NCBI RefSeq assembly: GCF_025153525.1
Contig: NZ_JANZNR010000008.1
Location: 1-64,000 of the forward strand
Source of the DNA: Psychroserpens sp. SPM9
GTDB taxonomy: Bacteria > Bacteroidota > Bacteroidia > Flavobacteriales > Flavobacteriaceae
Direction: 5' to 3'
Length of the DNA: 64,000 nt
The position numbers and the translations under genes are program-made. Below are positions 44,417 to 52,409 of the stretch, piece after piece. Every line of letters begins with the position of its first letter. Within the stretch, counting starts at the first letter, position 1. The notes under the pieces are model-generated. The model was not told the DNA's origin, searched no databases, and saw only the letters and a program-made list of their open reading frames with translations.

Positions 44417-45778
44417 TTATTTGTTAATATATACGGTTTTCTTATTTACAAATTCTAAGATCCCTTCTCTTGATAATTCTCTTCCATAACCCGATGATTT
44501 AGTGCCACCAAAGGGTAATCTCGGATCTGATTTAACCATTTCGTTGATAAAAAAGGCACCATCTTCAATAGTTGAAATTCTTTTTACAGCATCATCTGTA
44601 GCTTCAGTAAAGAGCATTGTACCTAAACCAAAGCGCGATTTGGAAGCCATTTGATAAGCATCATTTTTAGTTTTAACTTTAATAATAGCTGCCACAGGAC
44701 CAAATGTTTCTTCATCAAAAACCGGCATTCCTGGAGTAACATTTGTAAGTACCGTAGGTTGGTAGTAGGTACTGTTTTTGTAATTTCCAAATACCACTTT
44801 TGCTCCAGATGATACAGATGTTTTTATTTGTTTTTCTAAGATATCTGCTAAATCTTCTCTTGCTAAAACACCAATGCTAGTGTCTTTTTTCGAAGGATCA
44901 CCAGACTTTAATTCTTTGATTTTATCTACAAAACGTTCTAAGAATTCGTCATAAATGGTATCCTGTACTATAAATCGCTTAGCTGCAATACAACTTTGAC
45001 CTGTATTTTGCATTCTAGCCTTTACCATGATGTCTAAATACTGGTCTAAATCGGCATCATTAAGTATGATACAAGCATTATTACCACCTAATTCTAAGAC
45101 AGTTTTTTTTAGATGCTTACCTGCTATTGCGGCAATTTTTTTACCAGCTTTTTCACTTCCAGTGAGTGATACTGCTTTAATACTGTCACTTTCGATGATA
45201 GTTTCTATTTGCTCATGTGTAACGAGTAAGGTTTGAAAACATGCTTCAGGATATCCCGAATTATCAAAAAGCTCTTGAAGTGCTAAGGCGCATCCTGATA
45301 CATTACTAGCGTGTTTCAAAAGAGCAGTATTACCTGCGGTTAAAGTAGGAATTGCAAATCTTAGAGCTTGCCAGAACGGATAATTCCATGGCATGATAGC
45401 TAATATGGTACCTAGAGGATCATAACTTATAAAGCTTTCGGTGGCATCGGTTTTAATAATGTCATCAGCTAATAAATCTTCAGCATTTTTTTTATAAAAA
45501 TCACACAAGAAGATGCATTTTTCAATTTCTGCTCTACTTTCAGATATAGGCTTTCCCATTTCATTGGTTATAAGCAGGCTGTAACGTTCAATATTTTGAT
45601 ACAGTGTATTGGCTACTTGATCTAATAATTGAGCACGATCACTAACACTTTCTAGTTTCCATGTACTATAGGTCTTTTCCGCAGCTTTTATGACATTTTT
45701 GACTTTTGTGTCAGAGAATGTTTGGTACTTATCAAGGATCTCATTGGTGTAAGGATTTAATGTTATTATATCTGCCAT
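44417..45778 (-). CDS. NAD(P)-dependent aldehyde dehydrogenase (SSADH-like)
   Basis: A 453-residue ALDH superfamily enzyme. The catalytic Cys is in NTGQSCIAAKRF, the general base Glu in LELGGNNACI, and nucleotide-binding contacts in SLTGSEKAGK. The length and the start (ITLNPYTNEI) fit the short bacterial succinate-semialdehyde dehydrogenase group; substrate not proven. It is divergent from the YtxH cluster, in a region of stress-type genes, so removal of reactive aldehydes is also plausible. Confidence 0.9.
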   Translation of the reverse strand: MADIITLNPYTNEILDKYQTFSDTKVKNVIKAAEKTYSTWKLESVSDRAQLLDQVANTLYQNIERYSLLITNEMGKPISESRAEIEKCIFLCDFYKKNAEDLLADDIIKTDATESFISYDPLGTILAIMPWNYPFWQALRFAIPTLTAGNTALLKHASNVSGCALALQELFDNSGYPEACFQTLLVTHEQIETIIESDSIKAVSLTGSEKAGKKIAAIAGKHLKKTVLELGGNNACIILNDADLDQYLDIMVKARMQNTGQSCIAAKRFIVQDTIYDEFLERFVDKIKELKSGDPSKKDTSIGVLAREDLADILEKQIKTSVSSGAKVVFGNYKNSTYYQPTVLTNVTPGMPVFDEETFGPVAAIIKVKTKNDAYQMASKSRFGLGTMLFTEATDDAVKRISTIEDGAFFINEMVKSDPRLPFGGTKSSGYGRELSREGILEFVNKKTVYINK

Positions 45779-45948
45779 TTTTATTTGCTAAATTAAAAGG
45801 AGTCACCTTTGCGAGTTTGCTCATAAGAAAAAAGTATTAGCGGTAATGATATTACTGTTTACGGCAATAATTAAATCAATTACGTCAATGATTACGCTTA
45901 AAATGAGCAATATTTGTTACAACAATTAAAACAAACAATAAAAATATT

Positions 45949-46281
45949 ATGGGAAAAGATAGTAACACAATTTTAGGAATATTAGCAGGAACAGCAATTG
46001 GTGCAACATTAGGAATTTTGTTTGCGCCAGATAAAGGAAGTGCGACGAGACAACGAATTGCAGACGAGGCGATTCACACTAAAGATAAATTAGCTGAGCG
46101 CGCAACATCACTTAAAGATAGCGTTGTAAGTACCGTTTCAACTCGAAAGGAAACTTTAGATGATCAAATTGAAACGATTGTCTCAGACGCCAGCCACAAA
46201 GCTGATGATTTGATTAACACTCTGGAAAAGAAATTAGCCGATTTAAAAGCTAAAAATAAGAAACTACAAAAGACGTCGTAA
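45949..46281 (+). CDS. YtxH domain protein
   Basis: A 110-residue YtxH-type protein: short N-terminal TM segment with the usual motif GILAGTAIGATLGILFAPDKG, then a long charged helix. YtxH-like proteins are general-stress envelope proteins, often misnamed gas-vesicle proteins. It is the first of three tightly spaced genes (gaps of 3 and 5 bases). Confidence 0.88.
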   Translation: MGKDSNTILGILAGTAIGATLGILFAPDKGSATRQRIADEAIHTKDKLAERATSLKDSVVSTVSTRKETLDDQIETIVSDASHKADDLINTLEKKLADLKAKNKKLQKTS

Positions 46282-46284
46282 TAT

Positions 46285-46632
46285 ATGACCGTATTTGAAT
46301 CATTAAATAACACAACAGATAAAGCTACAGATACCGCTGAGAAGTATGTAAAGACCTCTCAGCAGTATTTTAAGTTGAAAGTATTTCAGCAATTAACCAT
46401 ATCATTAAGTTTAATCATTAAACTTTCAATAATTGGAGGTTTAATCACTTTAGCTTTGATATTCATGGCTGTTGCTGGCGCTATTGAAATAGGTAAAGCA
46501 TTAGATAGTTTGCCTTTGGGGTATGCGATTGTCGGACTCGTATTTATTGTATTCGCCGTCCTAGTCTATTACTCCAGAAAGGCTATAGATCAAAAAATCA
46601 TTAAAGTTTTATCTGATAAATTCTTTGATTAG
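46285..46632 (+). CDS. Holin-X-like two-TM membrane protein
   Basis: A 115-residue protein with an amphipathic N-terminus and two TM helices (~40-65 and ~76-98). It matches the Actinobacterial holin-X/DUF1469 layout (phage holin family by name), which in chromosomes accompanies YtxH and is not a phage gene. Probable inner-membrane stress protein. Second gene of the trio. Confidence 0.8.
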   Translation: MTVFESLNNTTDKATDTAEKYVKTSQQYFKLKVFQQLTISLSLIIKLSIIGGLITLALIFMAVAGAIEIGKALDSLPLGYAIVGLVFIVFAVLVYYSRKAIDQKIIKVLSDKFFD

Positions 46633-46637
46633 TACTT

Positions 46638-46838
46638 ATGAAAAATTACACCACATTTGAAGACATTGAATACGATTTAAAGCGCTTAAACTTAGAGCGC
46701 CAAATTGCGCTGGAAGAACTCAAAGGAGTTAAGGGCGAATTAAAAGAAGATTTAAAGCCTATACATTGGATGCAAACAGTATTTAAGTACGCGTCTAAAT
46801 ATGGCTCTTTATTGCTTTTGAAAAAGATTATTAAATAA
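46638..46838 (+). CDS. DUF6327 family protein
   Basis: A 66-residue protein recognised by YTTFEDIEYDLKRLNLERQI and a C-terminal hydrophobic/basic end (YGSLLLLKKIIK). It is regularly third behind YtxH and holin-X in flavobacteria. Function unknown. A strong terminator follows. Confidence 0.8.
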   Translation: MKNYTTFEDIEYDLKRLNLERQIALEELKGVKGELKEDLKPIHWMQTVFKYASKYGSLLLLKKIIK

Positions 46839-46862
46839 CTATCTAATAGAATATTAACAATG

Positions 46863-46889
46863 AAGCACAGATTTTATCTGTGCTTTTTT
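46863..46889. terminator. Bidirectional terminator
   Basis: AAGCACAGAT and ATCTGTGCTT form a 10-bp stem with a TTT loop and T run, between the convergent YtxH trio and the AraC gene. Confidence 0.85.
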
Positions 46890-47932
46890 TATGCAGCAGA
46901 TTCTTCGATAACCAAATTATTTAAGACGTTTTTTCTGTATTCATTAGGGGTTACATCGTATTTTTCTTTAAAGATTTTAGAAAAATAACTCCTGCTTGTA
47001 AACCCAATACTATACACCACTTGCGACACGTTTAAATCGGCATTACTCATTAAATCACGTGCAGCTTCGAGCCTGATATGTCTCACAAATTCGGTGACAG
47101 TTCTAGAGTATAAAAATTTAAATCCGTCCTGTAACTTAGCTTGCGATAATCCAGATTCCATAGATAAATGTTCTAAAGAATAGCTAAACGAAGGATCTTT
47201 AATTATTTTATTGCCTAGTTTTCTAATGAGTTTTAATTCTGTTTTAGTTAAAGAAGTAGGTAATTGTACTCCTTTTTGAAATTTGTTGTGACGTTGAATA
47301 TGAAGTGATAAAATTTCGTAAACTAAGGCTTCAATCTTTAAAACTTTGACCATGCCTTTCGACTTTATTTTTTTCATCTTTTTGATGTAGTCGGCCATTT
47401 TTAGATTTAGGGCTCCGTAATGTGCAAACCGATTATCGTGATCGGTATCTACAAAAACTTCGTATAAGCGCTCATTTAATAAGGACGCATTGGTCGTTCT
47501 TTTTTTAAGGAAATTTTTACGAATAATCTGGATGATACTAATCTCTAATTTTTTGTCTTTAGGAAAATGAATGTAATTATAACCACCAGTTTTATTGGTG
47601 AAAATTAAAGAATGAAACTGTTCTACTAATTTTTCATCATTATTAATTCCAAAGCGGTGTTTAAAATCGCCATTATAATTATAAATAAAACGAATCGGAT
47701 TAAAGCTACTTGCTTTGACCTTCAAGGTGACTTCTTCAGAAAAAGTGATATCAAAATCTAAGAAGTTTACGCCCCAGTCAAAAGGTAAATATTTAATGGT
47801 GCCTCTTGCATTTTCATTGTCAAATGTCAGGCTGTATTCGTTCCATTTTTCATCGATTTTTCCACCAAGAACATCTTTAATTTGATGTAATAAATCTTTT
47901 GGGCTTTCAGCAATTATTTCGATTTCAGTCAT
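46889..47932 (-). CDS. AraC family transcriptional regulator
   Basis: A 347-residue regulator. The C-terminal AraC HTH pair occupies ~235-340 (LEHLSMESGLSQAKLQDGFK, SNADLNVSQVVYSIGFTSRSYFSKIFKEKY). The N-terminal 230 residues are an uncharacterised sensing domain. I start it at ATG 47932; an in-frame TTG exists 12 bases upstream. It lies between the YtxH and hemerythrin groups and may control one or both. Confidence 0.9.
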   Translation of the reverse strand: MTEIEIIAESPKDLLHQIKDVLGGKIDEKWNEYSLTFDNENARGTIKYLPFDWGVNFLDFDITFSEEVTLKVKASSFNPIRFIYNYNGDFKHRFGINNDEKLVEQFHSLIFTNKTGGYNYIHFPKDKKLEISIIQIIRKNFLKKRTTNASLLNERLYEVFVDTDHDNRFAHYGALNLKMADYIKKMKKIKSKGMVKVLKIEALVYEILSLHIQRHNKFQKGVQLPTSLTKTELKLIRKLGNKIIKDPSFSYSLEHLSMESGLSQAKLQDGFKFLYSRTVTEFVRHIRLEAARDLMSNADLNVSQVVYSIGFTSRSYFSKIFKEKYDVTPNEYRKNVLNNLVIEESAA

Positions 47933-48286
47933 AAATTCAATCAAATTGGTTAATGTGATACTACAATTAAGTAGTTAATAGATATACGTTGAATAATCTT
48001 TAATAGATAGTTTAATCTCACAATTTAAGCCTTTTTTAACTGAAAGTAATAAGGAAATGTTAAAAAAACAACAGGTTTTTCGCTAAGATCTTAAATCTAG
48101 CTATTGATTATTATTTGCGTTAAGATCTCAATAGATACAGCACCTGTGTTTACTAAGCATATAGTATATTTAAGTATTATCATGTTAAGTTGATGAATGA
48201 CATGTTAAGTAGATTGGTTAGTAAGCCTCAGTATTAATTTACTGAGGTTTTTACCTAAAATAATATTAACAATTAAAACACGCATT
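47933..48286. other. Intergenic stretch with repeats and a terminator
   Basis: No gene is visible. It holds two CATGTTAAGT direct repeats (48181-48190 and 48201-48210, 20 bases apart) and an intrinsic terminator (48226-48252) placed before the hemerythrin gene. Confidence 0.6.
48226..48252 (+). terminator. Terminator before hemerythrin gene
   Basis: CCTCAGTA and TACTGAGG with TTAATT loop, followed by TTTTT. No plus-strand gene precedes it, so it may end a small RNA or act as an attenuator. Confidence 0.65.
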
Positions 48287-48721
48287 ATGAACATTTTTGA
48301 AGCCATTAGAAAAGACCACGATATCCAAAGAGAATTATTAGATCGTTTAGTAGAAACCTCGGGAGATACAAAAAAAAGAGATGAACTATTTCAGTCTCTT
48401 AAAAACGAACTTCAGGTACATGCTGATGCCGAAGAGCGTCATTATTATAAACCACTTATAGATTCTGATATGATGCAAGAGAAAGCGCGACATGGTATTG
48501 CAGAGCACCATGAGATTGATGAACTTGTTGAAAAGTTAGAAGACACCGATTACGATTCTTCAGCGTGGTTAAAAATTGCAAAAGATTTAAAACATAAGGT
48601 AGAACATCATTTAGAAGATGAAGAACATAAGTTTTTTCAACTTTCAGGAAAAGTGCTAAGTGACAATCAAAAAGCCAGCTTAGCTAAATCTTATAACAAT
48701 TACATGGACTCCAATAGGTGA
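48287..48721 (+). CDS. Hemerythrin HHE-domain protein
   Basis: A 144-residue HHE-cation-binding protein. Di-iron ligands can be followed: AIRKDHDIQ (His), HADAEERHYY, GIAEHHEIDE, VEHHLEDEEH. Such proteins bind O2, NO or store iron transiently. Between two intrinsic terminators, so expressed alone. Confidence 0.9.
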   Translation: MNIFEAIRKDHDIQRELLDRLVETSGDTKKRDELFQSLKNELQVHADAEERHYYKPLIDSDMMQEKARHGIAEHHEIDELVEKLEDTDYDSSAWLKIAKDLKHKVEHHLEDEEHKFFQLSGKVLSDNQKASLAKSYNNYMDSNR

Positions 48722-48750
48722 TTAAAAAATGCTAAAACCTATAAATAATA

Positions 48751-48799
48751 TTGACGCAAATCCTAAATAATAAATCATTTAGGATTTGCGTCAATTTTT
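48751..48799 (+). terminator. Strong 18-bp stem terminator
   Basis: TTGACGCAAATCCTAAAT pairs perfectly with ATTTAGGATTTGCGTCAA (18 bp, 8-base loop), then TTTTT. Ends the hemerythrin transcript. Confidence 0.85.
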
Positions 48800-48925
48800 G
48801 ATTTAATACCATCAAATACTTATAGCAGTTTGTAGTAGTTTGATATCAAACGTTAACAATTAACGATGATGTAAATCGGTAGACATCAATAAAGAAAACT
48901 ATCGTTTAACTAAAATATATATAAC

Positions 48926-49375
48926 ATGAGTACTTACACAGAAGAAGTAGGATCAAAATTAAACGATTTACTAGAAAAAACATATGATGCTGAAAAAGGA
49001 TATACAAAGGCTGCAGAAAATATAGAACATGCTGCTTTGAAATCTTATTTTAAAAATAAAGCACAGGAGCGTTATAATTTCGGACATGAATTAAAGTCTG
49101 AAATCAAAGCATACAACCAAGAAGTTGATAAAGGCGGAAGTCTTACAGGAAAAGCACATCGAGCCTGGATGGATGTGAAGTCGTTGTTTTCTTCAGATAA
49201 TGAAGAATCGATGCTTGAAGAAGCTATAAGAGGAGAAAAAGCTGCTATTGATGAATATCAAGACGTATTAAGCGAAACAAGTTTACCATCTTCAACAAAA
49301 TCAATTTTAGAATCTCAAAAAAACACGATTCAAAATGGATTAACAAATATCAAAACTTTAGAAGATTTGAGGTAA
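48926..49375 (+). CDS. PA2169/DUF2383 four-helix-bundle protein
   Basis: A 149-residue ferritin-like protein of the PA2169/DUF2383 family: LNDLLEKTYDAEKGYTKAAE, KAQERYNFGHELKSEI, KGGSLTGKAHRAWMDVKS, EEAIRGEKAAIDEYQDVL. Metal binding is possible but not shown. It belongs with the nearby hemerythrin and YtxH genes to a stress-like group. Confidence 0.9.
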   Translation: MSTYTEEVGSKLNDLLEKTYDAEKGYTKAAENIEHAALKSYFKNKAQERYNFGHELKSEIKAYNQEVDKGGSLTGKAHRAWMDVKSLFSSDNEESMLEEAIRGEKAAIDEYQDVLSETSLPSSTKSILESQKNTIQNGLTNIKTLEDLR

Positions 49376-49401
49376 TCGAAATTATTGATTCATAGAAATT
49401 A

Positions 49402-49428
49402 AAGGCACCCAAGTGGTGTCTTTTTTTT
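49402..49428 (+). terminator. Terminator after PA2169 gene
   Basis: GGCACC and GGTGTC pair (one G-T) around CAAGT, followed by eight T. Confidence 0.7.
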
Positions 49429-49497
49429 ATTTGAAGACACTTTTATCGCATACGAGTTAAGCCTTGTTTTTAAATTTGACGTTCTTTAAAATAAAAA

Positions 49498-50208
49498 ATG
49501 TTCTACAAGTTATGCAACACGTCGAGTTTATATGATGTTGAAAGCGAACTTAATACAAAGTTTCGATATCCAAAACTGTATGAGCAAAAGGCTATCATAA
49601 ATGGTAAGTACGAGTCTAATTTACCTGTCATTACAAGTGAAGCTCCTAATACTATTGACTTTGCTATTTGGGGATTACTACCTCCAGGTTATGATGGTGA
49701 TTGGGAAGACTTTCAAGAGATTACCAATACCTTAAACACTTCTGCAAATGATAATTTGTTAAACGAAGAAATATATGCCGATTCTTTAGATACACGTCGT
49801 TGTTTAATTGTTGTTAATGGGTTTTTTACAGCAAAACTTCACAAGGGAAGATTATATCCGCATCATGTTCATCTCAAACAACATAAACCTTTTTGCATCG
49901 CAGGCGTTTATAATAAAATAGACGATGGCTTTTTAACCTGTACTTTATTGGTTACGAATTCTGTGGTAGGAAGTAAACACCTTCCTAATATGGGCATTCA
50001 AAAACCTCTTATTTTTAAGAAAAAAGATTATAATTCCTGGCTGGATAGGTCTCATACATTTAAAGAATTAAAACCAATAATAGATGATCATGATCGCTAT
50101 GAATTTATAGCGCATCCAATTGAGCAAGATTTTTATAAGAATCCAAAGGTGTTTAAGCAAATTATCGAAAGTCAGCACTACAAGTCGGTTTTAAGGATAG
50201 CACATTGA
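49498..50208 (+). CDS. SRAP-like protein with altered active site
   Basis: A 236-residue relative of SOS-response-associated peptidases (YedK/HMCES), which crosslink to abasic sites. The fold is visible from TRRCLIVVNGFF, PFCIAGVY and TCTLLVTNSVV. But the N-terminus is MFYKLCNT, so the catalytic Cys2 is absent. The glutamate of FYEW is replaced (GFFTAK); the late histidine (SKHLPNM) is kept. DNA-protein crosslinking by the usual chemistry is unlikely. It may bind DNA only. Confidence 0.8.
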   Translation: MFYKLCNTSSLYDVESELNTKFRYPKLYEQKAIINGKYESNLPVITSEAPNTIDFAIWGLLPPGYDGDWEDFQEITNTLNTSANDNLLNEEIYADSLDTRRCLIVVNGFFTAKLHKGRLYPHHVHLKQHKPFCIAGVYNKIDDGFLTCTLLVTNSVVGSKHLPNMGIQKPLIFKKKDYNSWLDRSHTFKELKPIIDDHDRYEFIAHPIEQDFYKNPKVFKQIIESQHYKSVLRIAH

Positions 50209-50322
50209 TAGTGAAAACGTTAATGTTAGCTGTAAATGAGCTAATAGAACCAAAGTGTTTGTGCGATATTTGTATTATAAGAAGCTGAAAATCAGTTTGT
50301 AATTAACTTAAAACTTAAACAT

Positions 50323-50484
50323 ATGTTACGTTGGACAATCACATTTATTATAATCGCCATTATAGCTGGAGTCTTAGGATTTGGAGGCATTGCAGGAGGC
50401 GCTGCTTCAATAGCTAAAATATTATTCTTTATCTTCATTGTTTTATTCATCCTTTCACTTTTAAAAGGGGTCATAAAAAAATAA
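50323..50484 (+). CDS. DUF1328-type small membrane protein
   Basis: A 53-residue protein beginning [20 protein letters not shown], with [16 protein letters not shown] in the middle; this is the YtjA/DUF1328 signature. Two TM segments. Often stress-induced. The opposite-strand frame over it is a shadow. Confidence 0.88.
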   Translation: MLRWTITFIIIAIIAGVLGFGGIAGGAASIAKILFFIFIVLFILSLLKGVIKK

Positions 50485-50538
50485 GCTAAGAATGGAATCA
50501 ACCACAATTTAATATTAACCAATAATAACTATATAATT

Positions 50539-50676
50539 ATGAAAAAATTAGCAAAAATATTTTTAATCGTATTTACGATATCTACAGTGTTTACGAGCTG
50601 TAGGGAAACGACTGGAGATAAAGTTGAAGATGCAGTAGAAGATGTTGCAGATGATGTTGAAGATGCAGTAGATTAA
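50539..50676 (+). CDS. 45-residue lipoprotein with acidic repeats
   Basis: MKKLAKIFLIVFTISTVFTSC gives a signal peptide with lipobox FTSC. The mature ~25 residues are an acidic amphipathic VEDAVEDVADDVEDAVD repeat, reminiscent of small entericidin-like lipoproteins. It lies 54 bases after DUF1328, and a terminator follows. Confidence 0.75.
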   Translation: MKKLAKIFLIVFTISTVFTSCRETTGDKVEDAVEDVADDVEDAVD

Positions 50677-50695
50677 TTTCAGAATATAAATCATT

Positions 50696-50728
50696 AAAAA
50701 AGCCTCAGAAATGAGGCTTTTTTTTTGA
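50696..50728. terminator. Bidirectional terminator
   Basis: AAAAAGCCTCA and TGAGGCTTTTT with GAAA loop, between the small lipoprotein gene and the convergent ArsC-like gene. Confidence 0.85.
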
Positions 50729-50749
50729 CATATTGGTTAAAACAGAATT

Positions 50750-51133
50750 TTAAAGATGTTTCTTTTCATCAATACCCTTGCTGTTTGGGTCTAACTTTTT
50801 CTCAATGTCGGAAGGATTTTTAATCTGAATATATCTTGTACCTAAAATCACAACAGGATAATTTAAAATCTCAGGACTCTTTTGTAATAATTTAATCCAA
50901 TCTTCTTCGTCAAGCTTTGTGTCTTTATCATAATTTTCAACAAAAATAGGATGCTCCTTATCGATAAGATCACCAATTTTAATATGGAGATGTTCAGCTA
51001 GTTCTTTCCATTGTGTTCCAGTAACATTTGTTTTGGTTACATCAATAGCTAACAAATCTTTAAAGGATGCATTGAGATATCCATAAGTTTGTTTTCCTAT
51101 TGACGACTCCGAGCTGTAGTATATTTTATTCAT
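50750..51133 (-). CDS. ArsC/Spx-fold protein lacking the catalytic cysteine
   Basis: A 127-residue protein from ATG 51133 (an ATG at 51160 is possible). The thioredoxin-like ArsC/Spx fold is suggested by IYYSSESSIGKQTYGYL, TGTQWKELAEHL, EEDWIKLLQKSPEILNYPVV. The CxxC/Cys position reads SSESS, so arsenate reduction is not expected. A regulatory or structural role is likelier. Confidence 0.7.
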   Translation of the reverse strand: MNKIYYSSESSIGKQTYGYLNASFKDLLAIDVTKTNVTGTQWKELAEHLHIKIGDLIDKEHPIFVENYDKDTKLDEEDWIKLLQKSPEILNYPVVILGTRYIQIKNPSDIEKKLDPNSKGIDEKKHL

Positions 51134-51293
51134 GTCGTTATGTGTTGATATTATAGTCATCGTTTGTGTTTTGAATTTCTAAAGTAATTGTATTTGGGAA
51201 GTCTGTTTAACTCAAATCCAATAATGATTAACCCGATAGCCTTGATCATTCAGTATAGAAAAACCCAATAAGACTATTTTAACTGTTAATAAC

Positions 51294-51329
51294 TTTGACG
51301 TAAGTTTTTAATCAAAAATCCTACTTTTG
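51294..51329 (+). promoter_or_regulatory. Probable trxB promoter
   Basis: TTTG (51294-51297) and TACTTTTG (51322-51329). The 24-base spacer is slightly longer than usual. Expected start of transcription near 51336. Confidence 0.5.
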
Positions 51330-51353
51330 CTGTATCAATTTGAAACAAAACAT

Positions 51354-52331
51354 ATGTCTGATACAATAGAAAAAGTAAAGTGCCTAATTATAGGTTCAGG
51401 ACCTGCAGGATATACTGCAGCTATATACGCTTCAAGGGCTAATATGCATCCTGTACTTTATCAAGGAACACAACCTGGAGGTCAATTAACGACCACTAAT
51501 GATGTCGAAAATTTCCCTGGATATCCTGACGGAATTACTGGTCCGGAAATGATGATCGAATTACAAAATCAAGCCACACGTTTCGGTACAGATGTACGTG
51601 ATGGTTGGGTGACCAAAGTTGATTTTTCTGGAGATATACATAAAGTTTGGGTAAATGATACTAAAGAAATTCATTGCCAAACAGTGATTATATCTACTGG
51701 AGCTTCGGCTAAATATTTAGGATTAGAATCTGAACAAAAATACTTGAAACTTGGTGGCGGCGTTTCGGCTTGTGCTGTTTGTGATGGATTTTTCTACAGA
51801 AACCAAGAAGTGGTAATTGTTGGAGCAGGCGATAGTGCTGCCGAAGAAGCCCACTACTTGTCAAAACTTTGTAAAAAAGTAACCATGTTAGTGAGACGTG
51901 ATGAGTTTAGAGCTTCAAAAATTATGGCAAATCGTGTGATTAACACGCCTAATATTGAAATTCTTTACAATACTGAAACCGAAGAAGTTTTAGGTGATGG
52001 TCAAGTTGTTACTGGCGTTAGAGCTATTAATAATAAAACCAATGAGACTTTTGAAATTCCTGCCACAGGATTTTTCGTTGCAATTGGTCATAAACCTAAT
52101 ACCGATATTTTCAAAGAGTTTTTAGAACTTGATGAGACGGGATATATTATTAATGTTCCTGGTACAGCAAAAACCAATATAGAAGGTGTGTTTGTATCTG
52201 GTGATGCTGCCGATCATGTATATCGTCAAGCAGTTACTGCAGCAGGAACAGGATGTATGGCAGCTTTAGATGCTGAGCGTTATTTAGCCGCTAAAGAATC
52301 TGATTTTGAAGTGTCAACACCTGTCTATTAA
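51354..52331 (+). CDS. trxB: Thioredoxin reductase
   Basis: A 325-residue FAD enzyme that reduces thioredoxin with NADPH. FAD site GSGPAGYTAA, redox pair CAVC (ACAVCDG), NADPH site GAGDSAAEEA, second FAD site GVFVSGDAAD. The usual ATG (MSDTIEK) is chosen; an in-frame TTG at 51327 lies within a TACTTTTG -7 box (51322-51329), so it cannot be the start. Confidence 0.96.
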   Translation: MSDTIEKVKCLIIGSGPAGYTAAIYASRANMHPVLYQGTQPGGQLTTTNDVENFPGYPDGITGPEMMIELQNQATRFGTDVRDGWVTKVDFSGDIHKVWVNDTKEIHCQTVIISTGASAKYLGLESEQKYLKLGGGVSACAVCDGFFYRNQEVVIVGAGDSAAEEAHYLSKLCKKVTMLVRRDEFRASKIMANRVINTPNIEILYNTETEEVLGDGQVVTGVRAINNKTNETFEIPATGFFVAIGHKPNTDIFKEFLELDETGYIINVPGTAKTNIEGVFVSGDAADHVYRQAVTAAGTGCMAALDAERYLAAKESDFEVSTPVY

Positions 52332-52351
52332 GTAGAACAAATTATATATAG

Positions 52352-52388
52352 AAAATCCGAAGTTATATAGATAGCTTCGGATTTTTTT
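52352..52388. terminator. Terminator after trxB
   Basis: AAAATCCGAAG and CTTCGGATTTT around a 12-base loop, with T run; between convergent genes. Confidence 0.85.
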
Positions 52389-52409
52389 ATGCGGTTATTT
52401 GATGAAGGT

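Noticed and set aside
46285-46632. Prophage signal from a holin-named gene
   Set aside because: Holin-X-type proteins with YtxH and DUF6327 are chromosomal stress genes; no phage genes are nearby.
50292-50522. Minus-strand 76-residue frame
   Set aside because: Shadow of the DUF1328 gene on the plus strand.
51327-51353. TTG start for trxB
   Set aside because: It lies inside the predicted -7 promoter box; family N-terminus begins at the ATG 27 bases later.
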